Source of the DNA: Amycolatopsis vastitatis
GTDB lineage: Bacteria > Actinomycetota > Actinomycetes > Mycobacteriales > Pseudonocardiaceae
DNA length: 64,000 bases
Direction: 5' to 3'
NCBI RefSeq assembly: GCF_002234595.1
Contig: NZ_NMUL01000038.1
Coordinates: forward strand, 1 to 64,000
A program made the position numbers and the translations under genes. A model generated the notes under the pieces. The model did not search any database. It worked only from the letters and a program-made list of their open reading frames with translations, and had not been told where the DNA came from. Positions 19,901 to 25,953 of this stretch are shown in pieces (position 1 is the stretch's first letter; each line of letters opens with the position of its first letter).

Positions 19901-20186
19901 GCCACTTCACCGCGGGGTAGCGGCTGCGCAGCGTGTCCGGCAGGGTGTGGTTGCGTGACGCATTGCCGGCGGTCCGCGCATCGGCCGACGATGCCGATCC
20001 CCAGCGCTGCGCGGGCCCGTGCGCGTACCCCAGCCCGCCGCCGGCGGGCAGCCCGAGGAGGCCGTCGGCCGCGACGCCTCCCACCAGGACGGCGACGAGG
20101 CCCAGCGCGACGAGCTTGGCCGGGGCCGACACCGCCCCCCACCCCAGCCACAGGAACCGCAATCGACGTGATTTCCGTCGCGCCAT
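10926..20186 (-). CDS. Giant secreted RHS/YD-repeat protein with nuclease-like C-terminus
   Basis: 3,086 residues. A basic N-terminus (ARRKSRRLRFLWLGW) and one membrane segment (KLVALGLVAVLVGG) act as signal or anchor. A DNRLRE-like region lies at about 340-520. The RHS shell begins near 775 (SLSRTYNSLDPRRDGLFGAG), is interrupted by a LamG/ConA-like domain at about 970-1190 (ESYWRLGEPDGTSAA, later AIDDVSLYSGPL), and continues as dozens of YD repeats to the RHS core at about 2625-2670 (YDPGTGSFGSRDS, NADPVNSTDPTGHWG). A glycine linker and an Ala-rich helix lead to the C-terminal 135 residues, which resemble DNA/RNA non-specific endonucleases (NNCHSLASVLGG, DLRNLSTCSRSTNAN, HYHGPRTVPYEYD). ATG 20186 fits GGGAGG spacing; ATG 20195 is possible. 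Probable polymorphic toxin or surface effector. Confidence 0.82.
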   Translation of the reverse strand: MARRKSRRLRFLWLGWGAVSAPAKLVALGLVAVLVGGVAADGLLGLPAGGGLGYAHGPAQRWGSASSADARTAGNASRNHTLPDTLRSRYPAVKWQQNAGSVGTPPAPATTGFDPATSRELPEARTANDRTYANTDGTETTEFSTVPVNYRTPQGWAPIDTTLTADGGSGWRNTADSAGLRFAPTSAGQFATMTTDAGQVSFGLDGASAVNGTVSGSAITYPGVRPHVDLKLEAKPGGVKETLVLDSSAAPTSYVFPLRLDGLTPHLDHGQVLLADASGATKAVIPAGDMLDAGAARSAGVTYRLVTSGGGPALEVTLDAGWLRDPARHYPVQVDPTVQLPVNGGAADDAMYVQEGVGSAKGDQDLLVGTVNGHNSASYIKFSSLVGKLQYHTIFGAQLWLTEYNSDSCKPRELTVNPVTGSWSGGSGYSYPGPAVGGSLASKSFAHGYIAFGHSSSDCPTAGETINLGTAGRDLVQRWVDGTQANYGLSLRGSTDSLSGKWFTGTATANPPKLYVTHSPYNATYSIPNPVPNPAVLQNQDGKIKVAVTNKSAAAWAPGDYYLAYRAYNTATGASVTQQRSANLTSTVARGGRVTLDATIKALPPGKYFLDFTMVKTGGPVFTDHQVPPGRLVLQVFDIPPVVQELYPPNGYQAQTLTPQLWARALDIDAPPGSSLQFKFQVCLRDDAGNPVSCTDSGYQAKQAWTVPAGTLSWTKAYMWRAYVKDANNEVNSPYSTILTSVPQPDITSHLAGDQKQAFDPVVGNYSTAAVDATIVTVGPQLSLSRTYNSLDPRRDGLFGAGWSTTYDMKLVPDNDGSGNVVVTYPDGQQVRFGKNADGSYAAPAGRTASLTVDSTSWKLLDKSGTTYQFSLAGRLSRMTDNAGHAVVLTYDTNTGKLSKAQVSNSVTNTAGRALNFFWTGNHVSSIQTDAVNGAPLSWAYTYTGDVLKTVCGPGNTCTNYDYTAGSHYRSAVLDSHPESYWRLGEPDGTSAASEISVNLGKDVGTYANVTLGTAGPLAGSTDTAASFNGTTSSVNLPKGTLKKSRDAAVELWFKNSLTGSGGPLLGYQDKALGTASTTGVPVLYVGTDGKLRGQFATGSINPITSATAVNDGKWHQVVLSSMGTTQTLYLDGAKVADLTGKQIDASLLTFNQVGAAYATTPASWPSWGTAAQRSYTGAIDDVSLYSGPLGAAIVSAHYKAGTTAADQLAKVTLPSGKVVASVTYDVVRDRVKEYTDHNGGRWKLGTPTVYGGDADLRRSVEVLDPANRPSLYEYDAIGGWLLRQGKPLGIEARGEDTPGEPAETPPPPVESCTQPDPNDPAFCTTIPGDSGGPVFVRYDADGVSIRTYGYDTNGNLATVTDENGDATTMTYDARGDVVSTTTCRAVNDCQTSRTTYPATITNQYDPKSYLPTESRDARSASATDNTYRTTYAYHTTGQLTTQTSPDGSQITNAYTSGAEAAFGGGNVPAGLPATTTDARGKVTRYAYYANGDLAQVTAPSGLVMQYTYDAIGRTTTKKEISDSFPGGVGTTYTYDGWSRPATVTEAATTDAVTGVKHQRQTTTTYDADGDPTRVQVADIGGGGDPARVTTTDYDEHDRPIRVTDPDGNETSSGYDQFGNLTSVTDPNGNHYDYAYTARNSVAEVRLRNWHSDPAGAPPTGTGDYLVLQAYSYDFAGRLASSTDAMGRRTEYQRYGDGLLHRAVLKNFHNADGSTKDYVLEDDSYDAAGHLTKQVTGNGTTVTQHTPDRNGRPLSTVVDPGGLARTTGFTYDPAGNVTHVAVSGNASNVPWIVSATPATTDYTYDDAGNRLTMTTTDGTTSRTTTYAYDQRGLPTAVTDPRGNAAGADKAAFTSRLSYDELGRLIGGTGPVRQVESGGNPASPVAPTAKVGYNTFGEKVGLTDELNNTTHMAYDNAGRMTSQTAPSYLPPGASQALTPTTRYEYDANGNVTTVTDPRGNVIRSTYDQLDRTVSVDAPSATNDDRAVTSYTYSRTGAVLSTVDPTGARSESTYDDLDRQATGTQVERRPVSAAYTTLIRYDDAGNVVGQTSPTGATTVNGYDAVGELTTTTDPSGIPAQYGYDFAGRQVRATDGLGRTSQTGYDLLGQVIASADLKPDGTTLRTARYGYDLAGNRASVTDALQATRTFAYDAANQLVSQLEPVDAKTSITSSFGYDAAGNMTRFTDGRGNATITTYNSLGLVESTIEPATAAQPNAIDRTWTTSFDENGNAVRDVAPGGVVQQVIYDAANRPTDGTATGAETPTTPRHLGYDLAGRAVSTNAGAGMNSYVYNDRGNLLSSTGPSGTAAFTYDGDGNQTSRADAAGTTNYGYVKARLDSVTDGLTGVKEQLGYDGAGNVKTVGYGAGRVRTFGYDDFGRVATDVLTNSASKQVASTTYHYDLNNQLSDKTTAGTAGAGTVSYKYDQSGRLTSDTTGGVTTGYEWDAAGNRSKAGPATATYDERNRLLTAGGTSYTYTARGTLASQTGSGGTAQFGYDGFDRLTSAPGQTYSYDGFDRVDSRNGTAFTYAGQDDDPVSDGSETYARGSGGELLAVRSGGSNRLTLSDRHDDVVGAFDPADTALNGLSGSTAYGPFGQVTAHTGTTGNLGYQGDWTDPGTGRVDMGARWYDPGTGSFGSRDSVSLSPTPSSNGNRYLYGNADPVNSTDPTGHWGIKWDLVEQELKMLYNVVKPTRMADDSWEATTGMSYEEYIRSSHHDSVHDMFCDTHSWTTQCGGSGRWPYSSGGGGSHGGGGGNGGGGGGGGGSYVDWAKKAAEEAAEAAYRRALRITEEARDAAEHAAKTVTIAVGAAATTAVTNLPTLVSSAPTAAAAVVSTVENVVTDTKAQANNIYQTAVDAAGAVVTVVSVASQVNTEPENKTQNKSRQARDCRQQFPEPFYFERDSSNGDRAVGVIACVTAADLGEGTGTSSKIRPPGYQWAGTFVKAIGGGSPRSWVNNCHSLASVLGGSGTDLRNLSTCSRSTNANVADTANDRDHSPNMRWFEDKTEKELKTGKVDYVLYTVIQHYHGPRTVPYEYDMNAEGADVETGNTFSLHKPIENKVWSPKYHKWMNMGEGIKDGRPVPVGSTP

Positions 20187-20362
20187 CCGCGCCATGCCTC
20201 CCTGGCCGGCAGGGTCGCACACCCCGCTTTTCGAGCTTGACCAGGCGCGATGCGCCTGCGGGGACAGACAGTGACAACCGGATGTGTAGGCAACCTGTAT
20301 TCGGCATGTACGTCGTGTTGCTTAGATTCGGCTGAAGTTGCGTGATGCCGACAAGGAGGGAC
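20187..20362. promoter_or_regulatory. Divergent intergenic region, RHS gene / SARP regulator
   Basis: 176 bp between two divergently transcribed starts, so it must hold both promoters. Each gene has a strong ribosome site (GGGAGG at 20197-20202 minus; AAGGAGG at 20353-20359 plus). The AT content is higher than in flanking coding sequence around 20280-20335. No clear direct-repeat SARP box could be fixed by eye. Confidence 0.5.
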
Positions 20363-23251
20363 ATGCGGTTTCGGGTTCTCGGCCCGCTCGAGTTCCTCGA
20401 CGACGGCGAGTGGCGGCGCGTCGGCGCGGCGAAGTGGCGCACCTTGCTGGCCGTGCTGCTGGCCAAGCCGGACCGTGTGGTCTCGGCCGACAGGATCGCC
20501 GTCGAACTGTGGGGTGAGCGTCCACCGAAAACGGTGGACAATCAGATCTACGGCTACGTGGCCCGACTCCGGCGGTTATTGAACGCCGATCGCGATCAGC
20601 TGTTGGTTACCCACTCACCAGGTTACCGATTGTGCGCCGGTTTCGAGGATATCGACGCCGGCCGGTTCACCGCCCTGGCCGAACAGGGCCGGGCGGCGCT
20701 GCGCGCGGGCGACGCCGGCACGGCGACGCGGCACCTGGACGCGGCGCTCGCGCTCTGGCGAGGCTCACCGTTCGAGGACGTCCCCGCCACTCCGATGGTC
20801 CAGGCCGAAGCGGACCGGCTGACCGAGGCGCGGGCGGGTGCGCTGGAGGACTGGGCCGAGGCACAGCTCGCGCTCGGCGAGCACGCCGAGGTGGTGTCGC
20901 GGCTGGCCGATTTCGTCCCGCGCCACCCGCTGCGGGAACGATTGCGTGAGCTTCAGATGCTTGCCCTCTACCGGCAGGGCAGGCAGGCCGACGCACTGGC
21001 CGGGTACCTCGAGTTGCGCACGCTCCTGGCCGAAGAGCTCGGCGTCGATCCCGGCCAGTCCATCCGGCACCGGTACGAGCAGATCGTGCGTGCCGACCCG
21101 GCGCTGACGGAGGCTGTCTCCCGGGTGGATCCGGTGCGGCAACTGCCGCCCGACATCCCCGACTTCGCCGGCCGCGCCGAAGAACTGGCGCGAGTCTCCG
21201 GCACGGTGTCCTCCGGCTCGGCGGACGGGCCGCCATCGGTCGTGGTGCTGACCGGCGCGCCGGGCGTCGGCAAGTCGAGCCTGGCGGTGCACGCCGCGCA
21301 CGCCCTGGCCTCACGCTTTCCCGACGGCCAGCTCTATCTGGACCTCGCGGGAACGTCACCGCGGCCCCAGGATCCCGCTGTCCTGCTGGCCGAAATGCTC
21401 GGCGCGGTGGGCGTCCGTGGCGAGTGGATTCCGGACGACCTGCGAGCGCGAGCAGCGCTGTACCGATCGATGCTGGCCCGAAGACGCATGCTGATCGTGC
21501 TCGACGATGCGGACAGCGCCGGTCAGGTACGGCCTTTACTGCCCTCGACCGGGAGCTGCGCCGTGATCATCACCACCCGTCGGCCGATCAGCGACCTGTC
21601 CGGCACCTGGCACGTCGAACTGGATGTGTTCGAACCCGCGACGGCCCGCGAGCTCTTCACCTCCATCGTGGGCGAATCCCGGGTGGCAGCCGAACCCGAG
21701 CAGGCGGACGCGATCCTGCGGGCCTGCGGCAACCTGCCGCTGGCGATCCGCATCTCCGGCGCCAAGCTGGCCGGACGGCCGAAGTGGCCGTTGCGCGTGC
21801 TGGCCGAACGGCTGGACGACGAATCGCAGCGGCTCGACGAGTTGCGCGTCGGTGAACTCGGCGTGCGGGCCAGCTTCGAGCTGAGCCTGCGGTCCCTGCC
21901 CGCAGACGCGGTGCGGGGCTTCGCCTTGCTGGGCTTGTTCTGCGGACCGGTACCGTCCTGGGTGCTCGGCCCGCTGCTGGACCGGGCCCATGCCGACGAC
22001 GTCATGGACCTCCTGCTGGATGCCAATCTGGTCCAAATCTCCGGCACCGACGAGACCGGCCAGCCCCGCTACCGGTTGCCGGGCCTTTTGCGCGACTACG
22101 CCGCGGAAACGGCGGCCACGTATCCCCTGCCGACGCGACAGGCGGCCGTAGCGCACCTGCTCGCGACATGGCTGGACCTCGCCGAACACGCGGCCGGGCA
22201 CCTGCCACCCAGCCTGTTCCGGCCGACTCCCGGCACGGCACCACGGCGCCCCGGGCCCACGGACGTCCGGCGGCGGGCCGCTACCGACCCCCTGGGCTGG
22301 TTCGACGCCGAGCGTGCCACCGTGCTCGACGCGGTCGCGCTGGCCGCCGACTGGGGCCTGCACGAGGCAGCCTGGGAACTGGCAGTCGCCATGGTGCCGT
22401 ACTACGACCTCAGGAGCCTGTATCAGGAGTGGCTGCGCGGCCACGAAATCGCGCTGGGCGCCGTGCGGGAAGCCGGGAACGGACGCGGCGAAGCGGTGCT
22501 GTTGAAGGATCTCGCGCAGGTACAGATCTACCGCGACCAGTTCGACAGCGCGACCCCCAACCTGCACCGGTCACTCGCGCTCTACCAGCAAGCCGGCGAC
22601 CGGCGCGGCGAAGCACTCGCCACGGCGGCCCTCGCCACGATCGAGCGCGTGCACGGCCGTTACGAGCATGCCCTCGACCAGGCGATCAGGGCACTGGATC
22701 TGGTGATCGCCACCGGCGACCAGCACATCGAGGCCCAGTTGCGCAACGGCGTCGCGGGAATTCACCTGGCACAGGGCCGGACCGCCGATGCCCGGGCCTG
22801 GTTCGACGAAGCGCTGGCGCTGTCGCGCAAGCTGGGCGATGTTCACCGGGAAGCCGTTGTGCTCCGGGAGATGAGCCTGCTGCATGAGGATTCCGACGAA
22901 GCACTGGAATGCCTGCAGACGGCCCATGACATATTCGACGACCTACACGACGAACGATGCGTTGCGTACACCTTGTTGCGCATGGGCCGGGTGCACGCGG
23001 GGCGCCGGGACAGCGCGCGAACGGCCGAGGTACTGACCCGCGCGGCCAAGGTGTTCGAGCGCGACGGGGATCGGCTGGGCGAAGCCAGCTGCTGGCAACT
23101 GCTCGGCGAACTGGACATCGGGTACGCGGACCCGGTGGCAGCGCGGACGCACTTGAGCCGGGCACTTCAACTGTGGCAGACATTCGGCAAACACGAGCCC
23201 GCCGTCGCGGTCGCGGCCCAGCTCCAGCAGCTCCAGATCGGTCGAAGCTGA
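20363..23251 (+). CDS. AfsR/SARP-type transcriptional regulator with NB-ARC ATPase and TPRs
   Basis: 962 residues from ATG 20363. Winged-helix Trans_reg_C domain at 1-95 (RFRVLGPLEFLDD, VELWGERPPKTVDNQIYGYV), BTAD helical domain at about 96-240, NB-ARC ATPase with P-loop GAPGVGKSS near 297 and Walker B MLIVLDDAD near 375, then a helical region and about seven TPRs (from roughly 690: GEAVLLKDLAQVQIYRDQFD). Full length for the AfsR class, usually activators of secondary metabolism or development. No biosynthetic cluster is present. Its divergent position suggests that it controls the RHS/lectin operon (inference). Confidence 0.85.
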   Translation: MRFRVLGPLEFLDDGEWRRVGAAKWRTLLAVLLAKPDRVVSADRIAVELWGERPPKTVDNQIYGYVARLRRLLNADRDQLLVTHSPGYRLCAGFEDIDAGRFTALAEQGRAALRAGDAGTATRHLDAALALWRGSPFEDVPATPMVQAEADRLTEARAGALEDWAEAQLALGEHAEVVSRLADFVPRHPLRERLRELQMLALYRQGRQADALAGYLELRTLLAEELGVDPGQSIRHRYEQIVRADPALTEAVSRVDPVRQLPPDIPDFAGRAEELARVSGTVSSGSADGPPSVVVLTGAPGVGKSSLAVHAAHALASRFPDGQLYLDLAGTSPRPQDPAVLLAEMLGAVGVRGEWIPDDLRARAALYRSMLARRRMLIVLDDADSAGQVRPLLPSTGSCAVIITTRRPISDLSGTWHVELDVFEPATARELFTSIVGESRVAAEPEQADAILRACGNLPLAIRISGAKLAGRPKWPLRVLAERLDDESQRLDELRVGELGVRASFELSLRSLPADAVRGFALLGLFCGPVPSWVLGPLLDRAHADDVMDLLLDANLVQISGTDETGQPRYRLPGLLRDYAAETAATYPLPTRQAAVAHLLATWLDLAEHAAGHLPPSLFRPTPGTAPRRPGPTDVRRRAATDPLGWFDAERATVLDAVALAADWGLHEAAWELAVAMVPYYDLRSLYQEWLRGHEIALGAVREAGNGRGEAVLLKDLAQVQIYRDQFDSATPNLHRSLALYQQAGDRRGEALATAALATIERVHGRYEHALDQAIRALDLVIATGDQHIEAQLRNGVAGIHLAQGRTADARAWFDEALALSRKLGDVHREAVVLREMSLLHEDSDEALECLQTAHDIFDDLHDERCVAYTLLRMGRVHAGRRDSARTAEVLTRAAKVFERDGDRLGEASCWQLLGELDIGYADPVAARTHLSRALQLWQTFGKHEPAVAVAAQLQQLQIGRS

Positions 23252-23381
23252 CCCCGGCACGTGCGACAGCTCGTCACCACGGCGTTGCCGACGTCGAGCA
23301 ACCTGCACACGCGCCCGAACGGCGTCCGTCATTCGATAGACGGCAACGACCTTCCGACCGACCGGCTCTACGGCCATCCGG

Positions 23382-23764
23382 GTGGATTCCCGATACTCGG
23401 CCGGCGTGCACGTCAACGTCTCGCTCGATGGATTCGCCGCCGACTCGCACGGCCTATTCCGCGGTAACCGTGCCTCGTTCGACGTGACCGTGGCGACCGT
23501 GCTGATCGCCCCGTTCGACGGCCCCGACCTCGACGTCGCCCACATCCGCTTCCCCAACACCGACCGCAAACCCCTCGCCGGCTGCGAGGCCGGAACGATC
23601 ATCTACGTCTTCACCCCGGGCGAGGTCACCGTCTGCCCGTACCTCGTCTTCGCCGCCCGCCTCGACGCCTACCGCTTCCACGACCGGTTCCAGGTCGGCG
23701 CGAACCCGAGCTGTGCCCCGTCACCGCCGACGGGCACCGGCTTCTGCCGCTGGACGTCGCATGA
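23382..23764 (+). pseudogene. Radical-SAM/SPASM-like protein, decayed C-terminal part
   Basis: Reads AGVHVNVSLDGFAADSHGLF, then DVAHIRFPNTDRKPLAGCEA and VFTPGEVTVCPYLVFAARLD, and after a frame change CPVTADGHRLLPLDVA to TGA 23762-23764. The CEAG...VCPY cysteine spacing and the DAYRFHDRFQVGANPSC segment look like the SPASM part of a radical-SAM peptide-maturase-type protein, with several internal deletions. The end overlaps the following kinase start by ATGA, as in an operon. The CxxxCxxC radical-SAM core is not seen. Family assignment is tentative; 23252-23381 holds nothing recognisable. Confidence 0.45.
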
Positions 23765-24100
23765 CCACGCGGCTCCCCGGCACCCTGGTCACCTTCGAGG
23801 GGCCTGGCGGCGTCGGCAAGACCACGATCACCGAGTTGGTCGCCGGTCTGCTCGACGCCGACGGCGTTCCCGTGCATGCCACCACCCAGCCATCCCGCAC
23901 TCCCCTGGGCGAGCTGGCCCGGCACGGCACCTACCGCGATATGGCTTTCGCCTGCCTCTGCGCCGCCGACCGGCACCACCAACTCGCCACCGAATCCTCC
24001 CCGCCCTGGCCCAGGGCAAGGTCGTGCTCTGCGACCGCTACGTCGTATCGTCACTAGTCCTCCAGGGACTCGACGACATCGGAGCCGGCCAACGCGTCAC
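23761..24100 (+). pseudogene. Thymidylate-kinase-like gene, frameshifted and truncated
   Basis: Starts MTTRLPGTLVTFEGPGGVGK with a complete Walker A (GPGGVGKTT), then VHATTQPSRTPLGELARHGT, matching the dTMP-kinase P-loop fold. Near 23995 the frame changes: the continuation ILPALAQGKVVLCDRYVVSS (the DRY motif) is in another frame. Homology fades after LVLQGLDDIGAG, just before the island's right repeat. About half of the usual 200 residues remain. Coupled to the preceding remnant by a 4-base overlap. Confidence 0.7.
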
Positions 24101-24156
24101 TGGACAGCGGAGACAGCCGGTCAGGCCGCCGTTTGGACGACCGTCAAGATAGACAC

Positions 24157-24249
24157 TAAATCGCCCCTACTCAGGGGTAGCAAAAAAGCCCAGGTCTGCG
24201 ACCTGGGCTTTGCTCCCCCGCTTGGACTCGAACCAAGAACCCTCCGGTT
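24157..24249 (-). repeat. Right direct repeat of the island
   Basis: 93 bp matching 8130-8221 (two substitutions, one extra A). It comprises the terminator and the 3' half of the intact tRNA-Asn gene up to the base beside the anticodon. Confidence 0.75.
24181..24210 (-). terminator. Rho-independent terminator of tRNA-Asn
   Basis: On the minus strand AAGCCCAGGT, a 5-base loop, then ACCTGGGCTT followed by a T run; a perfect 10-bp stem starting 3 bases after the tRNA 3' end. Duplicated at 8155-8182. Confidence 0.85.
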
Positions 24250-24285
24250 AACAGCCGAATGCTCTGCCAGTTGAGCTACAGGGGA
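24213..24285 (-). tRNA. tRNA-Asn (anticodon GTT)
   Basis: 73 bases without encoded CCA. The acceptor strands TCCCCTG and CGGGGGA pair fully with one wobble. The D-arm contains TAGCTCAACTGGCAGAGCA. The anticodon loop CTGTTAA with GTT is at 24250-24252. The T-arm is CTTGG-TTCGAGT-CCAAG. Canonical, intact cloverleaf and the apparent insertion site of the island. Confidence 0.95.
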
Positions 24286-24451
24286 ATGTTGCTCACTTCC
24301 GGTGCCGGTCTCCGACCGACGAGAAGAACTTTAACCCATGCCCCCAAAGACCTTCGCACCACCCCCCACTTAGCCCAGTGCGCCCCCATCGGCGCCGGTT
24401 TCCTGGACAATGGACAGTCGGACGACCTAACGACGGAAGGCGTGGACGCGG

Positions 24452-24625
24452 ATGAAGAAGTTCCTGCTGGGGGCAGGCCTGGGGTACGTGCTGGGCGCCA
24501 AGGCAGGCCGGGGGCGGTACGAGCAGCTCGTGCGCACCTACCGCCGGGTCGTCGACCACCCCATGGTCCAGGGTGCCGCCGGGGTGGCGCGCGCCAAGAT
24601 CAGTGAGAAGGTTCGGCGGCGTTAG
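24452..24625 (+). CDS. Small membrane-associated hypothetical protein
   Basis: 57 residues beginning MKKFLLGAGLGYVLGAKAGR and ending with a basic tail (KISEKVRRR). The N-terminal glycine-rich hydrophobic helix followed by GRGRYEQL resembles the YtxH-like small proteins common in actinobacteria. GGAAGG lies about eleven bases upstream. Its stop overlaps the convergent methyltransferase by 4 bases. Function unknown. Confidence 0.6.
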   Translation: MKKFLLGAGLGYVLGAKAGRGRYEQLVRTYRRVVDHPMVQGAAGVARAKISEKVRRR

Positions 24626-25383
24626 ACCTGGGCCACGAAGAACACCCGGCGGAACTCGAACCACGTGATCCCGTCGGGGCGGGCCGGGTAGGCCGCGTCG
24701 AGGCGGGGGGCCAGCTCGGCGCGGAACCGCTCCCACTCGGCGTCGGAAAGGGCCGCTCGGACCGGGCGCAACGCCGTTCCGGTGATCCACTCCAGCACCG
24801 GCCGGGGGCCGTGCAACGGCTGCACGTACGTCGTCTCCCAGGCGTCGACGCCGCAGCCCGCGTCGGCCAGGAGGTTCGCGTACTCGAGCGGGCTCGACAC
24901 CGCGTCGTCTTCGCGCAGTATCACCTCGGCCAGCCGGGACGACCAGGCCGGGGACGCCGCCAGTTCGCGCGTCAGCACGTGCGAAGGCGCGTTGAAATTG
25001 CCCGGCACCTGCACCGCCAGATAAGCACCCGAGGGCAGCGAAGAAGCCCAGCGGCGAAGGAGCGAGCCGTGGTCCGGGACCCACTGCAGGACCGCGTTCG
25101 AGACCACCACGTCGGTGTCCGGGGCCGGCGTCCAGTCGCGGACGTCGAGCAGCGTGGCGTCGAGACCGCGGGAGCGTGCGGCCGCCACCATTTCGGGTGA
25201 ACTGTCGCCGCACTCCAAGACCGCCGAGGGCCAGCGTTCCCGGAGCGAAACGGTCAGGTTGCCCGGGCCGCAGCCGAGGTCCACCACGCGCCGGGGCTCG
25301 GCGGCCCCGACGCGCGCGACCAGGTCGTGGAACGGCCGGGCCCGCAGGTCGGCGTAGTCGAGGTACTTCGCGGGATCCCACAT
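24622..25383 (-). CDS. tam: Trans-aconitate 2-methyltransferase
   Basis: 253 residues. A SAM-dependent class I methyltransferase that esterifies trans-aconitate, an aconitase inhibitor, in the cytoplasm. SAM motif I is VVDLGCGPGNLTVSL near residue 34; the acidic end of strand 2 is LECGDSSPEMV; the Tam-typical start MWDPAKYLDYADLRARPFHD and VVVSNAVLQWVPDH are present. GGAGG lies five bases before ATG 25383. An inverted-repeat array sits directly upstream. Tam is favoured over generic methyltransferases by the N-terminus and length. Confidence 0.85.
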   Translation of the reverse strand: MWDPAKYLDYADLRARPFHDLVARVGAAEPRRVVDLGCGPGNLTVSLRERWPSAVLECGDSSPEMVAAARSRGLDATLLDVRDWTPAPDTDVVVSNAVLQWVPDHGSLLRRWASSLPSGAYLAVQVPGNFNAPSHVLTRELAASPAWSSRLAEVILREDDAVSSPLEYANLLADAGCGVDAWETTYVQPLHGPRPVLEWITGTALRPVRAALSDAEWERFRAELAPRLDAAYPARPDGITWFEFRRVFFVAQV

Positions 25384-25399
25384 GGCCGCCTCCGAATAA

Positions 25400-25430
25400 C
25401 AGTACGCCTGTACTGAGTACGAGCGTACTG
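25400..25430. promoter_or_regulatory. Inverted-repeat array upstream of tam
   Basis: CAGTACG at 25400-25406 and CGTACTG at 25424-25430 form the outer arms; AGTAC...GTACT pairs nest inside. It lies between the stop at 25431 and the tam start 17 bases below, so it could be a TetR-like operator for tam or a terminator of the upstream gene. Confidence 0.45.
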
Positions 25431-25952
25431 CTACTCGGCGGGGTTGGCCAGCTTCGCGGATACCTGCTCGGCGATGGCCTCGACCAGGGCGACGTCGGTG
25501 CCCGGGTCCGGCCGGACCTGCAGGACGCTGCCGTCGCGGCCGGGCACCTTGCGCTGGACGAACCAGGCTCCCCCCGACCCGATCTCCTGGCGGTGCCGCG
25601 ACCGGATCGAGCCCTCGACGCGCTGGTAGGCCTCGCGCGGCACCTTGCCCGGCGCGGCCAGCCGGAAGCGGACCGGCGGCAGGTCGGCCAGCACGACGGC
25701 CGAACCCGCGGTACCCACCTCCGCCGACTCCGTCAGCGTGAACACGCCGTCCGCCCAGGCCGCCTTGCCGATGAGGTGCCAGCCGACGCGCCGAGCTCCC
25801 TCATCGGAAGGGATCCACAACCCCAGCTGCGTCACGACCAGGTACCCGCCACCTTCGACCGGGGCGCTGTCGACGACGTCTTCCCCGGGCGAAAGCGCAC
25901 CGGAGAAGTCTTCGGGCGTGCGGTCGCCGAGCAACCGGCGCAGAAAACTCAT
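25431..25952 (-). CDS. Conserved hypothetical protein downstream of dnaG
   Basis: 173 residues starting MSFLRRLLGDRTPEDFSGAL. The body looks like an all-beta or PH-like fold (GGGYLVVTQLGLWIPSDEGA, then WHLIGKAAWADGVFTLTESA, PPVRFRLAAPGKVPREAYQR). The start at 25952 lies 1 base after the dnaG stop, so translation is coupled. Family not recognised with certainty. No signal peptide or membrane segment. Confidence 0.7.
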   Translation of the reverse strand: MSFLRRLLGDRTPEDFSGALSPGEDVVDSAPVEGGGYLVVTQLGLWIPSDEGARRVGWHLIGKAAWADGVFTLTESAEVGTAGSAVVLADLPPVRFRLAAPGKVPREAYQRVEGSIRSRHRQEIGSGGAWFVQRKVPGRDGSVLQVRPDPGTDVALVEAIAEQVSAKLANPAE

Positions 25953-25953
25953 C

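Larger units (their letters stand above)
8130..24249. mobile_element. Putative genomic island integrated at tRNA-Asn
   Basis: About 16.1 kb flanked by direct repeats 8130-8221 and 24157-24249. The right copy contains the 3' half of an intact tRNA-Asn gene plus its terminator; the left copy is an orphan duplicate that ends at the anticodon. Intact tRNA at one end and a 3'-half duplicate at the far end is the standard product of tyrosine-integrase insertion. The cargo is a large RHS-type secreted protein, a secreted lectin-like protein, SARP regulators and decayed genes. No integrase or conjugation gene is present, so the island appears fixed. Confidence 0.65.

Noticed and set aside
20363..23251. 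Secondary-metabolite cluster suggested by the AfsR/SARP regulator
   Set aside because: No synthase, oxidoreductase set or transporter of a biosynthetic pathway lies nearby.
8130..24249. Integrase or excisionase gene inside the island
   Set aside because: No reading frame shows the R-H-R-Y pattern or a serine-recombinase motif; only decayed genes border the repeats.
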